Shown: piece by piece, positions 46,157 to 56,394 of the stretch
Position numbering within the stretch: position 1 is the stretch's first letter
How the letters are laid out: each line of letters starts with the position of its first letter
Origin: Pseudomonas sp. Q11
GTDB lineage: Bacteria > Pseudomonadota > Gammaproteobacteria > Pseudomonadales > Pseudomonadaceae
Assembly: GCF_024494355.1 (NCBI RefSeq)
Contig: NZ_JAKNQY010000005.1
Span: 142,572-206,571, forward strand
DNA: 64,000 nt
Direction: 5' to 3'
The notes under the pieces: generated by a model
The model's database searches: none
Seen by the model: only the letters and a program-made list of their open reading frames with translations
Told to the model about the DNA's origin: nothing
Position numbers and translations under genes: made by a program

Positions 46157-46732
46157 TCAGTTTGAAACCGACCATGAGCAATAGCAGCCCACCGCCAACG
46201 TGTGAGTCGCATTAATTTCCCGGCCGACACTCAAAGCCTCGAGAATCGGCTCGATGAAGCTGTTGCTCGAGTTGCAGGTCAGGCCTTCGCTGTAGGGGCC
46301 GAAGTACGCCAGTTTGCCGCTGCGATCCCAGATCGCCACCGCCGGGCTGGCGGGAATCTGGCTTGAGCCGGGGAGCACTGCAAGAGGTTTGAGGCTGCTC
46401 AGCGTGGTCGGCAATTGGCCCTGGCTGCCGGTTTTTTGCACCGCGTAAAACTCGACACCTTGCGGTCCGTATTTCTCCACCAACTCGGAAAGGTGCTGTT
46501 GATTGCCGACGTTGCACGGGCACGCCGGATCCCAGAAATGCACCAGGCGGATCGGGCCAGGGCCGGCGAGGTCGGTGGGCAGGCGCAAAGGGTCGCCGGA
46601 AAATAACGCCGTGTGTTCGCTGAACGCTCGCACAAAGCGTCCCTGGAACCAGTCATAGGCGATCCACAATACGGCGGCGCACCCGAGGGCAAGCAGGCTG
46701 GCAAGCAAGGTCGTGCGGTGAGACGGGCGCAT
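46157..46732 (-). CDS. Thioredoxin-like periplasmic protein (DUF6436-like)
   Basis: A 191-residue protein with an N-terminal membrane anchor (LLASLLALGCAAVLWIAYDWF) and a thioredoxin fold. The redox motif is CPCN in RLVHFWDPACPCNVGNQQHL, and the cis-proline region is IPASPAVAIWD. It may act in envelope thiol chemistry. It diverges from the alpha/beta hydrolase. Confidence 0.75.
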   Translation of the reverse strand: MRPSHRTTLLASLLALGCAAVLWIAYDWFQGRFVRAFSEHTALFSGDPLRLPTDLAGPGPIRLVHFWDPACPCNVGNQQHLSELVEKYGPQGVEFYAVQKTGSQGQLPTTLSSLKPLAVLPGSSQIPASPAVAIWDRSGKLAYFGPYSEGLTCNSSNSFIEPILEALSVGREINATHTLAVGCYCSWSVSN

Positions 46733-46839
46733 GGAGTCGATCCTCTGAGGCCGCGTAGCTTGCCATGCCTGGCGCGACAGATGAATATCGCAGGCCTACA
46801 AAGTCTGTTTCGCGCTTTGCGCTTTTGCCTGGAAATCCT

Positions 46840-47787
46840 ATGCCCGTCAGTTTCGACCCCGATCACCTGCGTGCCAGCCTGCAACCTTTGGCTCAGTGGC
46901 AGCCGCTGTCTGCGCAGGCGCTGGCTTATCAGCGTTTCTACGGCCTGGATTTTCCCCACCACACCTTGCGCAAGGGCCTGGGGCGTTTCGAAATAGACGG
47001 ATATGAGCTGGTCGGTCAGGTCTGGTGGCCGGAGAAAGCCGTGGCAACGCTGTTTCTGTTCCACGGCTATTACGACCATATGGGGCTGTACCGGCACTTG
47101 ATCGAGTGGGCGCTGGAGCAGAAATTCGCCGTGATCGCCTGCGACCTGCCCGGCCATGGCCTGTCCAGTGGCGAACGCGCCAGCATCGGTGATTTCGCCG
47201 AGTACCAGGCCACGTTGCAGGGCCTGCTGACTGAGGCCGGGACACTGGACCTGCCGAAACCCTGGCATCTATGCGGACAAAGCACCGGCGGGGCCATTGT
47301 GGTTGATCACGTGCTCAACCAGGGCGAACACAGCCCGGCCCAAGGTCAGGTCATACTGCTGTCGCCCTTGGTGCGGCCTCGGGCCTGGGGCTGGTCACGT
47401 CTGAGTTACTACTTGCTCAAACCTTTTGTAAGCGGGATCGCCCGGCGTTTCAGCGAGAACTCCACCGACCCGCAGTTCCTGCCTTTCCTGCAAGCCGACC
47501 CGCTGCAACCGCTGCGCCTGCCCACCGCGTGGGTGGGCGCGTTGGGGCAATGGATCAAGCGCATCGAAGCCGCCCCGAGCAGCCCGCGTCAACCCTTGAT
47601 CGTGCAGGGGCAAGCAGACATGACGGTGGATTGGGCGCATAACCTGCAGGTGTTGCGCAGCAAGTTCGATCGGCCGCAGGTGCTGATGTTGCCCGAAGGC
47701 CGGCATCACCTGGCGAATGAGGCACTGGCGATGCGACAGGAGATGTTTGGGTTTCTGACGAAGCGGATGAGCCGGGTTCGGCGCTGA
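46840..47787 (+). CDS. Alpha/beta hydrolase, lysophospholipase-like
   Basis: A 315-residue hydrolase of the serine aminopeptidase/monoglyceride lipase group. The oxyanion region is LFLFHGYYDHMGLYRHLIEWAL, the nucleophile elbow is HLCGQSTGGAIV (GxSxG), and the final His is in LPEGRHHLANE. ATG at 46840 fits the family start. Confidence 0.85.
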   Translation: MPVSFDPDHLRASLQPLAQWQPLSAQALAYQRFYGLDFPHHTLRKGLGRFEIDGYELVGQVWWPEKAVATLFLFHGYYDHMGLYRHLIEWALEQKFAVIACDLPGHGLSSGERASIGDFAEYQATLQGLLTEAGTLDLPKPWHLCGQSTGGAIVVDHVLNQGEHSPAQGQVILLSPLVRPRAWGWSRLSYYLLKPFVSGIARRFSENSTDPQFLPFLQADPLQPLRLPTAWVGALGQWIKRIEAAPSSPRQPLIVQGQADMTVDWAHNLQVLRSKFDRPQVLMLPEGRHHLANEALAMRQEMFGFLTKRMSRVRR

Positions 47788-47800
47788 CCGGGCTATTGCT

Positions 47801-47893
47801 ATCGCGAGCAGGCTCGCTCCCACAGGAGTGTCGGGTAAATCCAGATATTGTGATTGTCCGAGATCCAATGTGGGAGCGAGCCTGCTCGCGATG
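47801..47893. repeat. REP pair
   Basis: An inverted copy (47801-47825) and a forward copy (47869-47893) lie between the convergent hydrolase and DUF2059 genes. Confidence 0.88.
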
Positions 47894-47916
47894 CCTGCCT
47901 CACAGGCGCTAAAGAT

Positions 47917-48666
47917 TCATTGAAGACTCGAAGCACTCTGTCCCACCGCCAACCCCGCGCGAATCGCTGCCAAGGCCGCTTGATAATAGGCCTGGCCCTC
48001 AGCCGACTCGGCGAAGGTGGCGAACTCTTCCAGCTCGGTGTCCGTCAGGTCGCGGTAGACGTACAGCAGCGTGTTGTTCAAGTCTGTGCCGATCTGGTCC
48101 ATCAGACGCTGGCGCTGACCGTTCAGCATGCCCTGGGCCTGGCCGGCACCCAGAAGGCCGGGGATCATCGAACTCAGGCTGTCCGCCGCCACGCCGGCAA
48201 TCGCCAGGCTGACTTCGGCGCCGGCCTCGCGGGCGGGCAGGGACTGGGCCAGGTGGCCGATGATCAACAGGCGGTTGTCGCTGACTTGCATCTTCGGCAG
48301 ACCCTTGGCGTTCTTCGCCAATTGATCGCGACGGGTCGCCAGCAACTCGGCTGCCACGACTTTGCGGCCCAGGGGCGACTGGAAAAAGCCCAGGGCCGGG
48401 GCTGGGTCGGTGAGGTTCTTGCGCAATTGCGCCTCGGCCCGTTGGTCCATGGCCTGAGGGGCGAAGCGTTGATTGCTGTTGTTCACCAGCGCCTGGAACA
48501 CTGCCGGTGGCAGGCTGCTCTGGTAACGCTGCTGCGCGGCGCTCAAGGCATCATTGAAATGCGCCCGTTGTTCCGGCCAGCCGGCGACCTTGTACAACTG
48601 GTCGTAGCTGTCTGCCCAGGCGGGCAACGCACAGAACATCAACAATGAGAAAAGCAAACGGCGCAT
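47917..48666 (-). CDS. DUF2059-type periplasmic protein
   Basis: A 249-residue helical protein with a signal peptide (RRLLFSLLMFCALPAWADS). It has the repeated helical pattern of DUF2059 proteins, including LGFFQSPLGRKVVAAE and TDTELEEFATFAESAEGQAYYQAALAAI. The function is unknown. The start at 48666 follows CAGGAG. Confidence 0.75.
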   Translation of the reverse strand: MRRLLFSLLMFCALPAWADSYDQLYKVAGWPEQRAHFNDALSAAQQRYQSSLPPAVFQALVNNSNQRFAPQAMDQRAEAQLRKNLTDPAPALGFFQSPLGRKVVAAELLATRRDQLAKNAKGLPKMQVSDNRLLIIGHLAQSLPAREAGAEVSLAIAGVAADSLSSMIPGLLGAGQAQGMLNGQRQRLMDQIGTDLNNTLLYVYRDLTDTELEEFATFAESAEGQAYYQAALAAIRAGLAVGQSASSLQ

Positions 48667-48806
48667 AGGGACTCCTGTCAGCAGCCGACTATTCTCCGTG
48701 GGGTGTGGGGACTTGTCGAGAATTCGTATCAAGTTCCTGCACCTGCGCCATCAAGCGTGACAAACCCGCTGCGCGGCGCTGTCGGTTTTGCAGGCACAGG
48801 AATACT

Positions 48807-49439
48807 ATGCGCGCCATGCAAATACCTTCTGATCACCCACTGCTGTTGCGTATCGTCGACGACCTGGCCGAGCGCGGCTGGTCGCAGCAGAATATCTTCC
48901 TGCCGGATGCGCTGACCCGCGCGCTGGCTGCCGAATGTCGCCAGCGCGCCGCCGAAGGCGAACTGGCCCCGGCCGCGGTCGGGCGCGGACCGTTTTCGGA
49001 GATTCGTGAAGGGATTCGGGGTGATCGTATCCAATGGATCGAGCCCGGCCAGGCGCAAGCGTGCGACCGTTACCTGGGCTTGATGGACAGCCTGCGGGAG
49101 GCGATCAATCGCGGGTTGTTCCTGGGGCTGGAGGATTTTGAAAGCCACTTCGCGCTGTACCCTCCCGGCGCTTTCTACCTCAAGCACGTCGACCGTTTCC
49201 GCGATGACGATCGACGCATAGTGTCAGCGGTGCTTTACCTCAACGACGCCTGGCTGCCGGCGCATGGCGGCCAGTTACGCATGTACCTGGACGATGGCGT
49301 GGAGCACGACGTGGTACCCACCGGCGGTTGTCTGGTGGTGTTCCTGTCTGAGGACATACCCCATGAAGTCCTGCCGGCCGCGCGGGATCGCCTGTCCTTG
49401 ACCGGCTGGTTCCGGCGCCGTGGCACTGAGCTGTTCTGA
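48807..49439 (+). CDS. 2-oxoglutarate/Fe(II) dioxygenase, prolyl-hydroxylase-like
   Basis: A 210-residue double-stranded beta-helix dioxygenase. The iron ligands are HxD in LKHVDRFRDDDRR and the distal His in EDIPHEVLPA; the oxoglutarate Arg is in DRLSLTGWFRR. Pseudomonas prolyl-hydroxylase-domain proteins of this size (PA0310, PPHD) hydroxylate a proline of elongation factor Tu; the same role is likely. It is followed after two bases by the DUF523 gene. ATG at 48807 is set by CACAGGA. Confidence 0.82.
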   Translation: MRAMQIPSDHPLLLRIVDDLAERGWSQQNIFLPDALTRALAAECRQRAAEGELAPAAVGRGPFSEIREGIRGDRIQWIEPGQAQACDRYLGLMDSLREAINRGLFLGLEDFESHFALYPPGAFYLKHVDRFRDDDRRIVSAVLYLNDAWLPAHGGQLRMYLDDGVEHDVVPTGGCLVVFLSEDIPHEVLPAARDRLSLTGWFRRRGTELF

Positions 49440-49441
49440 GC

Positions 49442-49933
49442 ATGGAAAAGATCCTCGTCAGTCGCTGCCTGCTCGGACATCGCGTGCGCTACGACGGCGG
49501 TGCCAGCGGCCCGTTCGATCAGCTTCAGCGCTGGCTCGACGAAGGTCGGGTCGTGCCACTGTGCCCGGAAGTCGCCGGCGGCTTGCCCACGCCTCGGGCG
49601 GCGGCGGAAATTCCCGGTGGGCAAGGCGCGCAGGTGCTCGACGGCCAGGCGGCGGTGATCACCACCGAGGGTGATGATGTCAGTGCGCAGTTTTTGTCCG
49701 GCGCGTATCAAGCGCTGGAGCGGGTGCGCGAACACGCTATCCGTATCGCCGTGCTCAAGGCCAACAGCCCGTCGTGCGGCAATCTGTTGACCTACGACGG
49801 GACGTTCAGCGGCCTGAAGGTGCCTGGCGAAGGCGTAACGGCAGCCTTGCTCAAACGTCAGGGTGTGCAGGTGTTCAGTGAGTTGGAATTGGCCGAAGCT
49901 GCTGCGGCGCTCAAGGCCTTGATCAGCGACTGA
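49442..49933 (+). CDS. DUF523 family protein
   Basis: A 163-residue protein with four conserved cysteines in family positions: ILVSRCLLGHRVRYDGG, PLCPEVAGGLPTPR, and LKANSPSCGNLLTYDGTFSG. The role is unknown. Its start lies two bases after the dioxygenase stop, so the two are co-translated. Confidence 0.85.
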   Translation: MEKILVSRCLLGHRVRYDGGASGPFDQLQRWLDEGRVVPLCPEVAGGLPTPRAAAEIPGGQGAQVLDGQAAVITTEGDDVSAQFLSGAYQALERVREHAIRIAVLKANSPSCGNLLTYDGTFSGLKVPGEGVTAALLKRQGVQVFSELELAEAAAALKALISD

Positions 49934-49962
49934 TGGATTGCTTTTGTGGCGAGGGGGTTTAT

Positions 49963-50052
49963 CTGTGGGAGCAAGGCTTGCCCGCGATGCAGGCGCCTCA
50001 TTTCCCCAGAGGCTGCGGTGTCTTCATCGCGGGCAAGCCTTGCTCCCACACA
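49963..50052. repeat. REP pair, GCAAGGCTTGCCCGCGA variant
   Basis: A forward copy (TGTGGGAGCAAGGCTTGCCC) and its inverse lie between convergent DUF523 and GTPase genes. The core differs from most REP copies in the window. Confidence 0.85.
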
Positions 50053-50078
50053 TTCCTTTGCCACAGGGGGTGGGTCAT

Positions 50079-51452
50079 CTAGAGCTGCTCGGCCAACTGC
50101 TCGATCTGTTCCTGGCGTTCAGTCTGGCTCAACCGCGCCTGCGGATTAAGCGACGACCATTGCGGATACGCCCTGGCCTTGTTCAGCGCCTCGGGCAGTT
50201 TGCCCTCGCGCCAGGTCTTGTCCTGGGGCGGGGCGATGTGGATGCTGTCCATTGCCGCATGGCCGCGCTGGTTGAGGGCTTGCAGCAGTTGTTGTTGGCG
50301 TAGGGCTAACAGGCGCAGCACGCTGTCGTCCACTGTCAGCTCCCGCTGGCCCTTGAGCTTGCCCATCAACCGATTGCCATAGCTGCGGGCGGTTTGCAGG
50401 GCGCCACCGGCAATGGCTCCGGCCAGGGCGGCGGCGCCGAGGGTCAGTCCGCCTACCAACAAGTCCACACCGGCACCGGCCGCCGCGCCCGCCGCGATTC
50501 CGCCACCCACACGCACGCCCAACTGTTTGAGGGTGTCGGGATTGAACAGGTCGTCGCCCCAACGGCCGTCGAGTAGAGGCAAATCGCTGGCGGCGGCGTC
50601 CTGGGGGCGGAAGGCGTAGAGCTTGAGCAAGGCTTCGACGCAGCGCTGCTCCCGCTGACGCACTGCGTTGCGCAGCTCGCTGATAGCCTGGCGTTCCAGC
50701 TCGGCATCGCTGGCTACGCTGCGTCGGCAGGCGGCGCAATCGATCAGCAGTTCGGCGATCAAGCGCTTCGCGCTCTGCTGGCGTGCCAGGCGTTGGGCCT
50801 GTTGATCTGCGATCAGTCGTTCCAGTTGCCCACGGGCGCTTTCCAGCAACAGCGCGAGGCTTTCATACAGGCGCCGCTCGCCATCCTCGGGCGGAGCGAC
50901 GCTGTCGAAGCGTACCAGGGCGTGCAACCCCAATCGTGCCAGGGCTTCGCGCCAGTCGGGCTCGCGGTGGCTGGCGCTGCTGACGAAATTCAACACCGGC
51001 AGCAGCGGTTTGCCGCAACTGGCGAGCACTTGAAGCTCATCCCGGTACTTGGCCAACACTGGCTCTCGCGCATCGATCACATAGAGTCCGGCGTCGCTGG
51101 CGAGCAATTGCCGCAGCACTTTGGCTTCCTGTTCGAAGCGTTGTTGTGCCTCGCTGCCGTCCAGGAACCGCGCCAGGCGTGCCGGTCCGTCCAGGCGCTC
51201 ACCGGGACGCTCCAAGCGTTCGAGGTAGTCAAGCAGGGCGATGGCGTCTTCCAGGCCTGGCGTATCGTACAGTTCCAGTAGCGCTTCGCCGTCCACCGAC
51301 AGGCGCGCGCCCTCGACGTGTCGGGTCGTGCTCGGTCGGTGGGAAACTTCGCCGAAGCCAATGTCCCGGGTCAGTGTGCGCAGCAACGAAGTTTTGCCCA
51401 CATTGGTGTGGCCGACCACGGCCAGCTTCAGCGGCTTGTTGGGTTCAGTCAT
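50079..51452 (-). CDS. GTPase with DUF3482 domain
   Basis: A 457-residue protein. The N-terminal GTPase domain has the P-loop GHTNVGKTSLLRTL, switch threonine region RPSTTRHVEG and DTPGLED (G3). A canonical NKxD is not obvious (LPVLNFVSS in its place). The C-terminal half is helical with a Gly/Ala-rich hydrophobic segment near 335-375 (GGGIAAGAAAGAGVDLLVGGLTLGAAALAGAIAGGAL), suggesting membrane contact. It overlaps the DUF2868 gene by 8 bases; the two form a conserved pair of unknown function. Confidence 0.82.
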   Translation of the reverse strand: MTEPNKPLKLAVVGHTNVGKTSLLRTLTRDIGFGEVSHRPSTTRHVEGARLSVDGEALLELYDTPGLEDAIALLDYLERLERPGERLDGPARLARFLDGSEAQQRFEQEAKVLRQLLASDAGLYVIDAREPVLAKYRDELQVLASCGKPLLPVLNFVSSASHREPDWREALARLGLHALVRFDSVAPPEDGERRLYESLALLLESARGQLERLIADQQAQRLARQQSAKRLIAELLIDCAACRRSVASDAELERQAISELRNAVRQREQRCVEALLKLYAFRPQDAAASDLPLLDGRWGDDLFNPDTLKQLGVRVGGGIAAGAAAGAGVDLLVGGLTLGAAALAGAIAGGALQTARSYGNRLMGKLKGQRELTVDDSVLRLLALRQQQLLQALNQRGHAAMDSIHIAPPQDKTWREGKLPEALNKARAYPQWSSLNPQARLSQTERQEQIEQLAEQL

Positions 51453-52824
51453 GGCCGGTCTCCAGCCAGTTCAAAGGCGCGCAGTCAGCGAAGGGCAATT
51501 GCAGCTGTTGGAGCGCGTTGTGCCAGTCGCCCAGGCGTTCGGCATCCAGCGCTTGCCCGGGCGGCGCCTGCAACAGCCAGATGCGGGTGGCGCTGGCGCT
51601 GCGGGCCAGCTCGGCGATCAACGCCAGGCTGCCACGATCCGGTGAACGTCGCGGGTCGCAGGCAATCGCCAGTCGCGCGGGAGGAAATCGTGACAGTTGT
51701 TCGAGGAGTTTGTGGCGGGATTCGCGGCTGTCGAGCACACCGGCGTTTTTCACTGTCTCTGGCAGTTTCGGTGGCCAAGGCCGGTCGTCCAGTTCGATCG
51801 CCACCAGCAATGCACCATCGCTTTCCAGCGCACCGACGTTTCTTTCAATTTGATGCAGGTGCGCGGGTGCGGCATCGTTGATGCCCAGGCGCTCGCTGCT
51901 GGGCATCAGCCGCTCCCGCAGTTGGGCATAGCCTGGCAGGTTCAAGTCCAGGCGCAGCGTGGCGCGTCCGCGACGCCAGCGCCACAGGCACAACAGCGCC
52001 AGGCTCAGGCGCGGCAACACGCCGTAGACCAGCGTTACGCCCACCAGCCATGCGGCCCAGGCCTGGCGGGCGCTTTCGATATTCAGCGCGGCGTCGCCAC
52101 TGGCGCGAATCATCTCTTCGGTTGGCCCGCTCAAGCCGAGCAGGGCGGGCAGGGCGCCGAGGGCCTGGGTCATGACGACGAAGGTCTCATCGCCGAGAAT
52201 GGTGGTTTCCCATACAAAACCGTAGCGCCGGGTGGCCATCAGCAGCAGTACGATGACCAGCGCGCTGAGCATCGCCAACAGCCACAAACCGTTGACCAAG
52301 GCACCGAGGGCCCATCGATTGAGCTTGTGCCGTTGCAATAACAGCAGCAGGGCTGGCGCCAGTTGCGCAGCCTTGGCATCGCGGGCAAGTTTTTCGCTGA
52401 GCCACAACCACAGGCGCCCCAGCGCTGCACCTTGCTCACCCGCAAAGATCAGGCCCAGGGCCCAGCCAATAAGCAAGATCAGGTTCAACGCCAACAGACT
52501 GCCCAGGGCCCAGAACACATTGACCGGCGTTTGTCCGTCGCCGAGTGCGGCAAACCCCAGGCCAGCGCCACTGATGATGGCGAGTACAGCCAATATGATC
52601 AGCGCCAGGCGCGCCCCTTGCAGCCAGCGATGCAGGGCCTGGCTGAGGCCGTCGCGCTCGGCCAGCCAGCGGGCGCGGTGGCGGATACGGCTGGATAAGT
52701 CGCCACCCGCCGCGCGGGCCAGGCGATTGGCTTCCTGGTCTTCGAGCGGGCCGGCGTGTTCTTCACGCAAGCGTACCGTTTCGGTCAACCAGAGGTCGTG
52801 CAGTTCTGTCAGAGGTTCAGGCAC
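51445..52824 (-). CDS. DUF2868 membrane protein
   Basis: A 459-residue protein with about six membrane helices in two pairs and one later pair (LALIILAVLAIISGAGLGFAAL, SLLALNLILLIGWALGLIF, LVNGLWLLAMLSALVIVLLLM). The C-terminal ~170 residues are soluble with a Rossmann-like pattern. It is translated with the GTPase downstream, pointing to a membrane GTPase complex. Confidence 0.78.
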   Translation of the reverse strand: MPEPLTELHDLWLTETVRLREEHAGPLEDQEANRLARAAGGDLSSRIRHRARWLAERDGLSQALHRWLQGARLALIILAVLAIISGAGLGFAALGDGQTPVNVFWALGSLLALNLILLIGWALGLIFAGEQGAALGRLWLWLSEKLARDAKAAQLAPALLLLLQRHKLNRWALGALVNGLWLLAMLSALVIVLLLMATRRYGFVWETTILGDETFVVMTQALGALPALLGLSGPTEEMIRASGDAALNIESARQAWAAWLVGVTLVYGVLPRLSLALLCLWRWRRGRATLRLDLNLPGYAQLRERLMPSSERLGINDAAPAHLHQIERNVGALESDGALLVAIELDDRPWPPKLPETVKNAGVLDSRESRHKLLEQLSRFPPARLAIACDPRRSPDRGSLALIAELARSASATRIWLLQAPPGQALDAERLGDWHNALQQLQLPFADCAPLNWLETGHD

Positions 52825-52887
52825 AGGCGCTTCCGTCGCAAATGAGGGTTGAGCATAACCGCTGTGGCCTCTGGTATCCTCGCCGGC

Positions 52888-53400
52888 ATGAAAAAAACAC
52901 TCCCTTTAAGCCTGATCGCAGCCCTCGGTGAAAACCGTGTGATCGGCGTCGACAACAGCATGCCCTGGCACTTGCCGGGGGACTTTAAATACTTCAAGGC
53001 CACCACCTTGGGCAAGCCGATCATCATGGGCCGCAAGACCTGGGATTCCCTCGGTCGGCCGCTGCCGGGGCGCTTGAATATCGTGGTCAGTCGTCAGCCG
53101 GGCCTCGTGCTGGAGGGCGCGGAAGTCTTTTCCACGCTGGAGGCAGCGGTGGAACGGGCCGAGGCGTGGGCGTTGCAGCAGGGTGTCGGTGAACTGATGT
53201 TGATCGGTGGCGCCCAGCTGTACGCCCAGGCCCTGGATCAGGCGGATCGCTTGTACCTGACCCGCGTGGCGTTGAGCCCGGATGGTGATGCCTGGTTTCC
53301 GGCGTTCGATTCGAGCCAGTGGGAATTGGTTTCGAACCAGCCGAATCCGGCCGAGGGCGATAAGCCGGCCTACAGCTTTGAGGTGTGGGAAAAGCTGTAA
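52888..53400 (+). CDS. folA: Dihydrofolate reductase
   Basis: A 170-residue enzyme that reduces dihydrofolate with NADPH. Landmarks are SLIAALGENRVIGVDNSMPWHLPGDFKYFK (with the active-site Asp), KPIIMGRKTWDSLGRPLPGR and LMLIGGAQLYAQAL. ATG at 52888 gives the standard length. A 26-base perfect palindrome follows the stop. Confidence 0.97.
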   Translation: MKKTLPLSLIAALGENRVIGVDNSMPWHLPGDFKYFKATTLGKPIIMGRKTWDSLGRPLPGRLNIVVSRQPGLVLEGAEVFSTLEAAVERAEAWALQQGVGELMLIGGAQLYAQALDQADRLYLTRVALSPDGDAWFPAFDSSQWELVSNQPNPAEGDKPAYSFEVWEKL

Positions 53401-53406
53401 GCCACA

Positions 53407-53432
53407 TGTGGGAGCAAAGCTTTGCTCCCACA
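53407..53432. repeat. Short perfect REP-derived palindrome
   Basis: TGTGGGAGCAAAG directly abuts its reverse complement CTTTGCTCCCACA, six bases after the folA stop. It may serve as a shared 3' end for the convergent folA and tcyP transcripts. Confidence 0.7.
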
Positions 53433-53444
53433 AGTATCAGGCAA

Positions 53445-54836
53445 TCAAGCCTGCACCAACTCCCCATGCTCCTCGGCATCCAGTAAAGCCTTGTCGGTCT
53501 GCTGCATCACCTGGCTGGTGATCGCCCCGGCGGTGATCGAGCCGCTGACGTTCAACGCGGTGCGGCCCATGTCGATCAGCGGCTCGACGGAAATCAGCAG
53601 TGCCACCAGTGAAACCGGCAAGCCCATGGCCGGCAACACAATCAATGCGGCAAATGTCGCGCCGCCACCGACGCCGGCCACCCCGGCCGAGCTCAAGGTG
53701 ACAATCGCTACCAGCGTCGCGAGCCACACCGGATCCAGCGGATTGATGCCCACGGTCGGCGCGACCATCACCGCCAACATGGCCGGGTAGAGGCCGGCGC
53801 AGCCGTTCTGGCCGATGGTGGCGCCGAACGACGCGCTGAAGCTGGCAATGGCCCGGGGAATACCGAGGCGGCTGGTCTGGGCTTCGATACTCAGCGGGAT
53901 GGTCGCGGCGCTCGAGCGGCTGGTGAAGGCGAAGGTCAGGACCGGCCAGATCTTGCGGAAGAAACGCAACGGGTTGATTCCAGCGGCGGACACCAGCAGG
54001 CCGTGAACCACGAACATCAGGCCCAGCCCCAGGTACGACACCACCACGAAACTGCCGAGCTTGATGATGTCCTGCACGTTGGAACCGGCCACCACTTTGG
54101 TCATCAGCGCCAGCACGCCGTACGGGGTCAGCTTCATCACCAGCCGCACCAGGCGTGTCACCCAGCTTTGCAGGGTGTCGATGGCGTTGACCACTTTCTG
54201 ACCTTTTTCCACGTCATCCTTGAGCAATTGCAGCGCCGCGACACCCAGGAAGGCCGCGAATATCACCACGCTGATGATCGAAGTCGGCTTGGCCCGGGCC
54301 AGGTCGGCAAAGGGGTTCTGCGGAACGAACGAGAGCAGCAGTTGCGGGATATTGAGGTCAGCGACCTTGCCGGCATAGTCGCTCTGGATCACCTGCAGGC
54401 GTGCGATTTCCTGGGTGCCGGCCACCAGGCCTTCGGCGGTGAGACCGAACAGGTTGGTCAGACCGATACCGATAAGCGCGGCGATGGCGGTGGTGAACAG
54501 CAGCGTGCCGATGGTCAGGAAGCTGATCTTGCCCAGGGACGAGGCGTTATGCAGGCGCGCCACCGCGCTGAGAATTGAGGCGAAGACCAGCGGAATCACG
54601 ATCATTTGCAGCAACTGCACGTAACCGTTGCCCACCAGGTCAAACCAACTGATCGAGGCTTTTAGCACCGGGTTGCCAGCGCCGTAAATCGTGTGCAGGA
54701 CGATGCCGAACACCACGCCCAGCCCCAGTGCCAGCAGCACTTTTTTGGCCAGGCTCCAGGTGCTGTGACGGGTTTGCGCCAGAGCGAACAGCAAGGCGAG
54801 GAACACCAGCAGATTGAGGATCAGCGGCAGATTCAT
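53445..54836 (-). CDS. tcyP: L-cystine:cation symporter TcyP (YdjN-like)
   Basis: A 463-residue membrane transporter of the dicarboxylate/amino acid:cation symporter family, the same length as E. coli Ydj[28 protein letters not shown] and [30 protein letters not shown] match that group. The hairpin and substrate motif [20 protein letters not shown] is intact. ATG at 54836 follows GGGAG; an upstream in-frame start lacks support. Confidence 0.88.
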   Translation of the reverse strand: MNLPLILNLLVFLALLFALAQTRHSTWSLAKKVLLALGLGVVFGIVLHTIYGAGNPVLKASISWFDLVGNGYVQLLQMIVIPLVFASILSAVARLHNASSLGKISFLTIGTLLFTTAIAALIGIGLTNLFGLTAEGLVAGTQEIARLQVIQSDYAGKVADLNIPQLLLSFVPQNPFADLARAKPTSIISVVIFAAFLGVAALQLLKDDVEKGQKVVNAIDTLQSWVTRLVRLVMKLTPYGVLALMTKVVAGSNVQDIIKLGSFVVVSYLGLGLMFVVHGLLVSAAGINPLRFFRKIWPVLTFAFTSRSSAATIPLSIEAQTSRLGIPRAIASFSASFGATIGQNGCAGLYPAMLAVMVAPTVGINPLDPVWLATLVAIVTLSSAGVAGVGGGATFAALIVLPAMGLPVSLVALLISVEPLIDMGRTALNVSGSITAGAITSQVMQQTDKALLDAEEHGELVQA

Positions 54837-55077
54837 CAAAAACTCCCATGAGACTTGTGCCAGTCGCCTGAAGCCACGACTGCGAGCCGGGAAGCCTAAC
54901 AGGCTGATATCTAATGAATTAATAATAAAAAGGCATGTGGATTGTCGTTTATGGAATAAGGCAATGACGTTTATGGGCATGCCGCTGGCGCTATCAAGAC
55001 GTAAGCGGTCGCGGGCAGGTGAGAAACGTCACAAGCATTTGTTAGCGTCGAGCTCTTTGAACCTTGGAGAAACGCCG

Positions 55078-56133
55078 ATGAAGCTTGCACCTCACCTTCT
55101 CGTTGTCGCCTTGGGCCTGGGCCTCGTTGGCCAGGCGCTCGCCACTGAGCTCAAGCACTGGCCTGCGCAACAGGCCAAGGCCTTGGACGCGATGATTGCG
55201 GCCAACGCCAACAAAGGTAACTACGCGGTGTTCGACATGGACAACACCAGTTACCGCTATGACTTGGAGGAGTCGTTGCTGCCGTTCATGGAGAACAAGG
55301 GCCTCATCACCCGCGAAACCCTCGACCCGTCCTTGAAGTTGATGCCGTTCAAAGACACGGCCGAACACAAGGAAAGCCTGTTCAGCTACTACTACCGTTT
55401 GTGCGAAGTGGACGACATGGTCTGCTACCCCTGGGTTGCCCAGGTGTTTTCCGGCTTTACCCTCAAGGAACTCAAGGGCTACGTCGACGAACTGATGGCT
55501 TCTGGCAAGCCGATCCCGACCACGTATTACGACGGCGACAAGGTGGTCAACTACAACGTCAACCCGCCAAAGATCTTCACCGGGCAGGTCGAGCTGTACA
55601 ACAAACTGATGGAAAACGGCATCGAAGTCTATGTCATGACCGCGGCTTCGGAAGAGCTGGTGCGCATGGTCGCCGCCGATCCGAAGTACGGGTACAACCT
55701 CAAGCCGCAGAACATCATCGGCGTGACCACGCTGCTCAAGGATCGCAAGACTGGCGAACTGACCACCGCCCGCAAGCAGATCAGCCATGGAAAATATGAC
55801 GAGAAGGCCAACCTCAGCCTTGAGTACACACCGTATCTGTGGACCCCGGCGACCTGGATGGCCGGCAAGCATGCGGCAATCCTGACCTACATCGACGAAT
55901 GGAAAAAACCGGTGCTTGTGGCTGGCGACACCCCCAGCAGTGACGGCTACATGCTGTTCCACGATGTGAACGTGGCCAAGGGCGGCATTCACCTGTGGGT
56001 CAACCGCAAGGACAAGTACATGGACCAGATCAACGGCATGATGGCCAAGCACGCCGCAGCTCAGGCCAAGGAAGGGCTGCCGGTGACGGCGGACAAGAAC
56101 TGGGTGATCGTCAAGCCGGAAGATATCCAGTAA
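55078..56133 (+). CDS. pchP: Phosphorylcholine phosphatase (HAD superfamily)
   Basis: A 351-residue periplasmic enzyme with signal peptide ([17 protein letters not shown]). The HAD motif I is [19 protein letters not shown] with the nucleophile Asp, motif II is [11 protein letters not shown], and motif IV is [14 protein letters not shown]. It releases phosphate and choline from host phosphorylcholine. ATG at 55078 follows TTGGAGAA. Confidence 0.85.
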   Translation: MKLAPHLLVVALGLGLVGQALATELKHWPAQQAKALDAMIAANANKGNYAVFDMDNTSYRYDLEESLLPFMENKGLITRETLDPSLKLMPFKDTAEHKESLFSYYYRLCEVDDMVCYPWVAQVFSGFTLKELKGYVDELMASGKPIPTTYYDGDKVVNYNVNPPKIFTGQVELYNKLMENGIEVYVMTAASEELVRMVAADPKYGYNLKPQNIIGVTTLLKDRKTGELTTARKQISHGKYDEKANLSLEYTPYLWTPATWMAGKHAAILTYIDEWKKPVLVAGDTPSSDGYMLFHDVNVAKGGIHLWVNRKDKYMDQINGMMAKHAAAQAKEGLPVTADKNWVIVKPEDIQ

Positions 56134-56148
56134 ACCCCACGACGCCTT

Positions 56149-56364
56149 GTGGGAGCGAGCCTGCTCGCGAAAACGGTGTGTCAGCCAACTGAGATGTTAC
56201 TGAGCCGACGTCATCGCGAGCAGGCTCGCTCCCACAGGGATCTGCGGGGGCATGCAAGGCTTGCGAACGACTCGGACTACTGTGGGAGCGGGCTTGCTCG
56301 CGAAGACGGCAGCACATTCAACATCGATTCCGACTGACACACCGCTTTCGCGAGCAGGCTCGAA
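56149..56364. repeat. REP cluster (four copies, last truncated)
   Basis: Copies at 56149-56171 (forward), 56212-56236 (inverse), 56281-56304 (forward) and 56346-56364 (inverse, cut before the CCCACA end). They occupy most of the 315-base gap between pchP and ilvD, which are convergent. Confidence 0.88.
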
Positions 56365-56394
56365 CAGTTGATCATCGGTGGTTTGTTTCACGGC

